Shown here one piece after another: positions 60,701 to 64,000 of a DNA stretch of 64,000 nt. Under the pieces are notes generated by a model. The model did no database searches and was not told the DNA's origin. It was given only the letters and a program-made list of their open reading frames with translations. How positions within the stretch are numbered: position 1 is the stretch's first letter; each line of letters opens with the position of its first letter. Origin of the DNA: Acanthochlamys bracteata (lineage: Eukaryota; Streptophyta; Magnoliopsida; Pandanales; Velloziaceae). The stretch covers positions 5,030,463 through 5,094,462 of the forward strand of contig CM034134.1 in the NCBI GenBank assembly GCA_019914995.1. The letters run 5' to 3'. The position numbers were made by a program, and so were the translations under genes.

Positions 60701-62258
60701 TGTTGGAAATACAAGGATAATTTTGATGATAACAAAGAATTAAGAACTATGATTTATATAAGACTAATAATCTGAAAACAAGTCTGCAGGATTAGACAAA
60801 TAAAGATCATTTAATTTACAAAGACAAAAAAAAACCATCATCATACCAATCAAATCATATGCTACTACATAATGGACAGAGGACAACACACGGGACAGAG
60901 GATGCCACAGCCACATCACAGTCAGCTGCTCGACTGCTTGAAGCGGGATAGAGAACAGCATACGGGACAGAGGATGCAAAGCACACACATTACATCGATT
61001 GTTTGGCTATCAAGCATATGCATTTTTTTGCTTTTGGGACAGACCCATATGTTCAATAAAGAACGAAGTTTCCCTTTTCAAAAGATCACCTTCACTCACA
61101 ACGAATCAAGGACTTCAAACAGAAGATTTACAAGAGCTAGAATCACCTTCACTTTCACACAAAAGGGAAGCTCAATAATCAAGGAAAGAAGGCAGTCAAA
61201 GTCCTTGATCAATCAAGCGGTCAACTCACATCATTTATTATGGACATACCATATCAACTCATCACCACCGAAATTCAAATGAAGCTTAGCTGAATTAAGC
61301 ACTCAACCGTTGGCGGAAATTCAAATTTCTTCAACGCATTCAATGCAACAAAGACTTGCACAAACACAAATGAAGAACCACCGACAACACCATTCCTTGT
61401 CCGACGTGAAGAACCGAAATGCCAACAAAGAACGTTCCTCAACGGCTCTCGCACAGAAAGATGCTCTATAAAAAGGAGTCACAAAGAACGAGGAAACACT
61501 GGTGGAGAAATAGAGAAAAATAGGGAGAGAACAAAAAGAAAACAGAAGTAGAGAGAATCCAAGCAAAAACAGAGACATATAAGAACTCTACCACTCTACA
61601 CAAAAAAAACCCACCTGCCGGTCACGAACTTGACTACTCCACACAAACAAATCTTGCGCAAATCATATCAAGAAATCTCTCAAGAATCTCTCCGATCATC
61701 TCATCTGAATCACTTCTTAAACATTCAACATTCATGAGATAGATCCTGCACTCAATACTTGTTTATTTTCTTGTAACTTGTCACTGACAGTTTAAGGGTG
61801 GTCTTTGCGCAGCACCGTAAAGGAAGCTCGTAGAGCTTGGTGTAAGCTCTTAGACCTTGTAATAGTGCTAGCAAATCAGCCAGGGGGACAAAGCGTGTCG
61901 AGGTCGGTAGGGTTTGTCTTGGCGAAGAAACCCGGTAGAGTATGTGTGCTTGGCGAAGCACTTCGCTCTAGGTGTATTTGTAGCTTATTAAAGGTCTAGT
62001 GAAGCTTTGGCTTTGGTGATAGAGCGACCGGGGATGTAGGCAAAGGGGTTTTGCCGAACCACGTTAAATACCCTGAGCACTACTCCTTGTTACTTCACAA
62101 GAAACACACTAACTCTTACATCTGCAGTTACAAAGATTGATTGACACAAATGTTAGCTAGCTCTCTACCAAGAGGGATAACAAACTTAACAAAAATTTTT
62201 GTAGACTAACTCAATTCACCCCTCCCCTCTTGAGTTAATCTTGAAGGAATATCTAACA
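60701..62258 (+). repeat. 3' LTR of the SIRE-type element
   Basis: Parallel to 51,756-53,319. The first ~280 bp are close to identical; afterwards differences cluster at CAG, CTG and GC-rich triplets (for example acagcaacg to acaaagaacg). See findings. Confidence 0.95.
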
Positions 62259-62263
62259 CAAGT

Positions 62264-64000
62264 GATACTGGACACCAATCTATTTGATTTTGGAGTGATA
62301 AGCTAGATTCTTAGTGAGATGCAAGGCATTCTAACTATCACAGAAAAGAGGGACAACCTCTTGTATGTGATCGAGCTCTGCCAGCAATCATTGTATCCAA
62401 ATTGCTTCCTTACAAGCGTGTGTCCCGACCATTTACTCTATAATGCCACAACAGACTAAAGCTTCGAGCACCAGCTCATGGCTCTATCTGCAACTATAAA
62501 CACATATCCAGTAGTGGAATGTCTCCTATCGAGCTCTCCAACAAAATCTGCATCGACGTACCCTCTGACAAGATATTCAGATTCTTTGTAACACAGTGAA
62601 GCGTCCAAGGTCCCTTCATGTAGCGGAGATTTCACGGCTTTCAATGGTCACCAAAAGCTTTTGCATAATTCTACTGAGAACTCCCACTGCTTGAGCTAAG
62701 TCAGGTCTAGTATAGGTCATGCCAAACTTCAGACTTCTCACTGCGGATGCATATTGTGGTGGTGATCATTTCATCCGAGTTTCATGCGTCCTCTTAGCCA
62801 CTTCAACTGCACGGCTACTCGGGCTTGCCCCCTTGTCAACTTTATCTTATTGACTTCTTTAGGCTACTCCGGCTTGCCGTTTCCTTTTATCTAGAGTTCC
62901 AACAGAGAACAACCTGAGGTTAACAGGTAGGGGAGTAGATATCGATTTACATCCCTCCATGTTAAAGTGACAGAGTACCTCAATCTTGGTGAATATGCAT
63001 CCTTAGGATCTTATTTGTCGGTCTAAGCTACTTTGTGTCAAACTCCATAGAGAATTGAGTCTTCAACTCTTTAATCCGGACCATTCTGTTACGAGCATGT
63101 CATCCACATATAATATTATTATATAGGGGCCATCCTCAAACTTCTTATGATATGCACAAAATTCTAAGGCTAACTTGTTATATCCAAGACTCTCGATATA
63201 GGAGTCAAATTTCTTATAATAATGATTTGTTCAGCGGACAAACTATGTCCTCTTTGTTAGTCTGGATAAACCCTACTGGCTGGTGCATGTATATTTCTTC
63301 CTCGAGCTCTCCATGAAGAAATATGGTTTCAACATCAAGTTGCTCAAGCTCAATATAGGATGTGGCACATAAGGCTAAGACTGCTCTAGTGGTTGTAAGG
63401 CGTACAACTGGAGGGAAGATTTTTTCGAAGTCAATGCCTTCTTTCTAAGCGGAGCCCTTTACGATGAGTCTTGCACGATATCTTTCAACTTCATCATCGC
63501 TTCCATGTTTGATCTTGTACACCCACTTACACCCAATGGTTTTACGTCGTTTCGGTAGTGGTACAAGCTCCTAGGTCTTATACTTGTAAAGCACCTAGAC
63601 TTCTTCTTGCATCGCTGCCATCTAATGATCGGCTTCTAGTGCTATCATATCCTCCCGGAAAGTTGTAGGCTCTCCATCCTTTGTTAATAGGCAGTATGCA
63701 AGGTTAGCATGAAACTTATATTTTTAACGATATTCCTCATACCTCTCTAGAGTCTACCTCTTCCAAGTTGAACATCGAACTCCTAGATTTGAGGTTTCAC
63801 CTGAAGCTTGTTCTTCATCACCTGATTCTAGTTCAGATATCTGGGGTCATCTTCTCTCTTTTGCACTTCTAGAGTTCAAACAACAATCTTTCTTGTGCTA
63901 TCATCTATGCCATGTGATGTATATGGGATTTGGTCTTCTGCAAAGATAATATTCCTACAGATGACAATTTGTGGCAGCGAGATGCCATTGACGATACCCC
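62264..64000 (-). mobile_element. Minus-strand copia element, right part (continues beyond the window)
   Basis: Second part of the element cut at 51,755. Reading leftward from 64,000: end of integrase, RT and RNase H. RT shows IIILYVDDMLV near 63,120-63,090 (intact YVDD). RNase H: LVRGYVDADFVGELDRRHST (62,581-62,522) and TTGYVFIVADRAMSW. Frame breaks are frequent. Its gag and 5' LTR lie outside the window. Similar in type to the element at 38,388. Confidence 0.87.

Larger units (their letters stand above)
51756..62258 (+). mobile_element. SIRE/Maximus-type Ty1/copia element with third ORF
   Basis: 10,503 bp with exact ends: LTRs of 1,564 and 1,558 bp, target duplication caagt (51,751-51,755 and 62,259-62,263), PBS, PPT, gag, pol and an extra ORF between pol and the 3' LTR. 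Long LTRs, a long coiled-coil gag and a third ORF are characteristic of the SIRE (Maximus/Agrovirus) lineage. It is the best preserved element of the window but still has stops and frame breaks in all three ORFs, so it is probably not autonomous as sequenced. Confidence 0.95.

Overview
The window looks like nuclear DNA of a flowering plant, probably a eudicot. It is AT-rich, host gene pieces are few and broken, and most of the sequence is transposable elements at different stages of decay, nested in one another. No intact host gene was found. The species cannot be named from the sequence.

Layout. 1-2.5 kb: AT-rich flank, then a minus-strand pseudogene of ketopantoate hydroxymethyltransferase (pantothenate pathway) covering its first two exons. 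2.56-6.7 kb: plus-strand copy of a non-coding LTR element (LARD-like, with a tRNA-Met-type primer-binding site), carrying a hAT MITE. 9.7-10.9 kb: two Tourist/Harbinger-like MITEs with TTA target duplications. 11.02-19.82 kb: span bounded by a CACTA-type 5' end and 3' end, filled with a decayed copia LTR, a ~177-bp tandem array, a minus-strand copia LTR with PBS, and a heavily mutated Ty3/gypsy element. 20.7-25.7 kb: an unrecognised host pseudogene split by a minus-strand Ty1/copia element. 26.6-35.9 kb: a second, minus-strand copy of the LARD-like element with two LTRs; its 3' LTR carries a 2.2-kb solo LTR with a perfect 5-bp target duplication. 35.9-36.8 kb: a hAT element with a perfect 8-bp duplication. 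36.8-37.8 kb: second copy of the split pseudogene, with a similar TATA box. 38.4-42.1 kb: an internally deleted minus-strand copia element. 44.6-49.3 kb: a decayed plus-strand copia element with both LTRs. 49.75 kb: a universal-stress-protein-like exon relic. 50.4-51.8 kb and 62.3-64 kb: two more minus-strand copia elements, the second split by a 10.5-kb SIRE/Maximus-type element (51,756-62,258). That last element is the youngest-looking: near-intact gag, protease, integrase, RT and RNase H, plus a third ORF downstream of pol.

The genes do not form a pathway or operon. What links them is insertion history: target duplications and interrupted homologies give the order of several events. The most useful observations are the reconstruction of the non-coding LARD family, the third ORF and gag-pol stop of the SIRE-type element, a nested copia/copia/SIRE series, and an odd pattern of LTR differences at CAG/CTG sites that may be a sequencing artefact. 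I saw no CRISPR array, rRNA or convincing tRNA gene.
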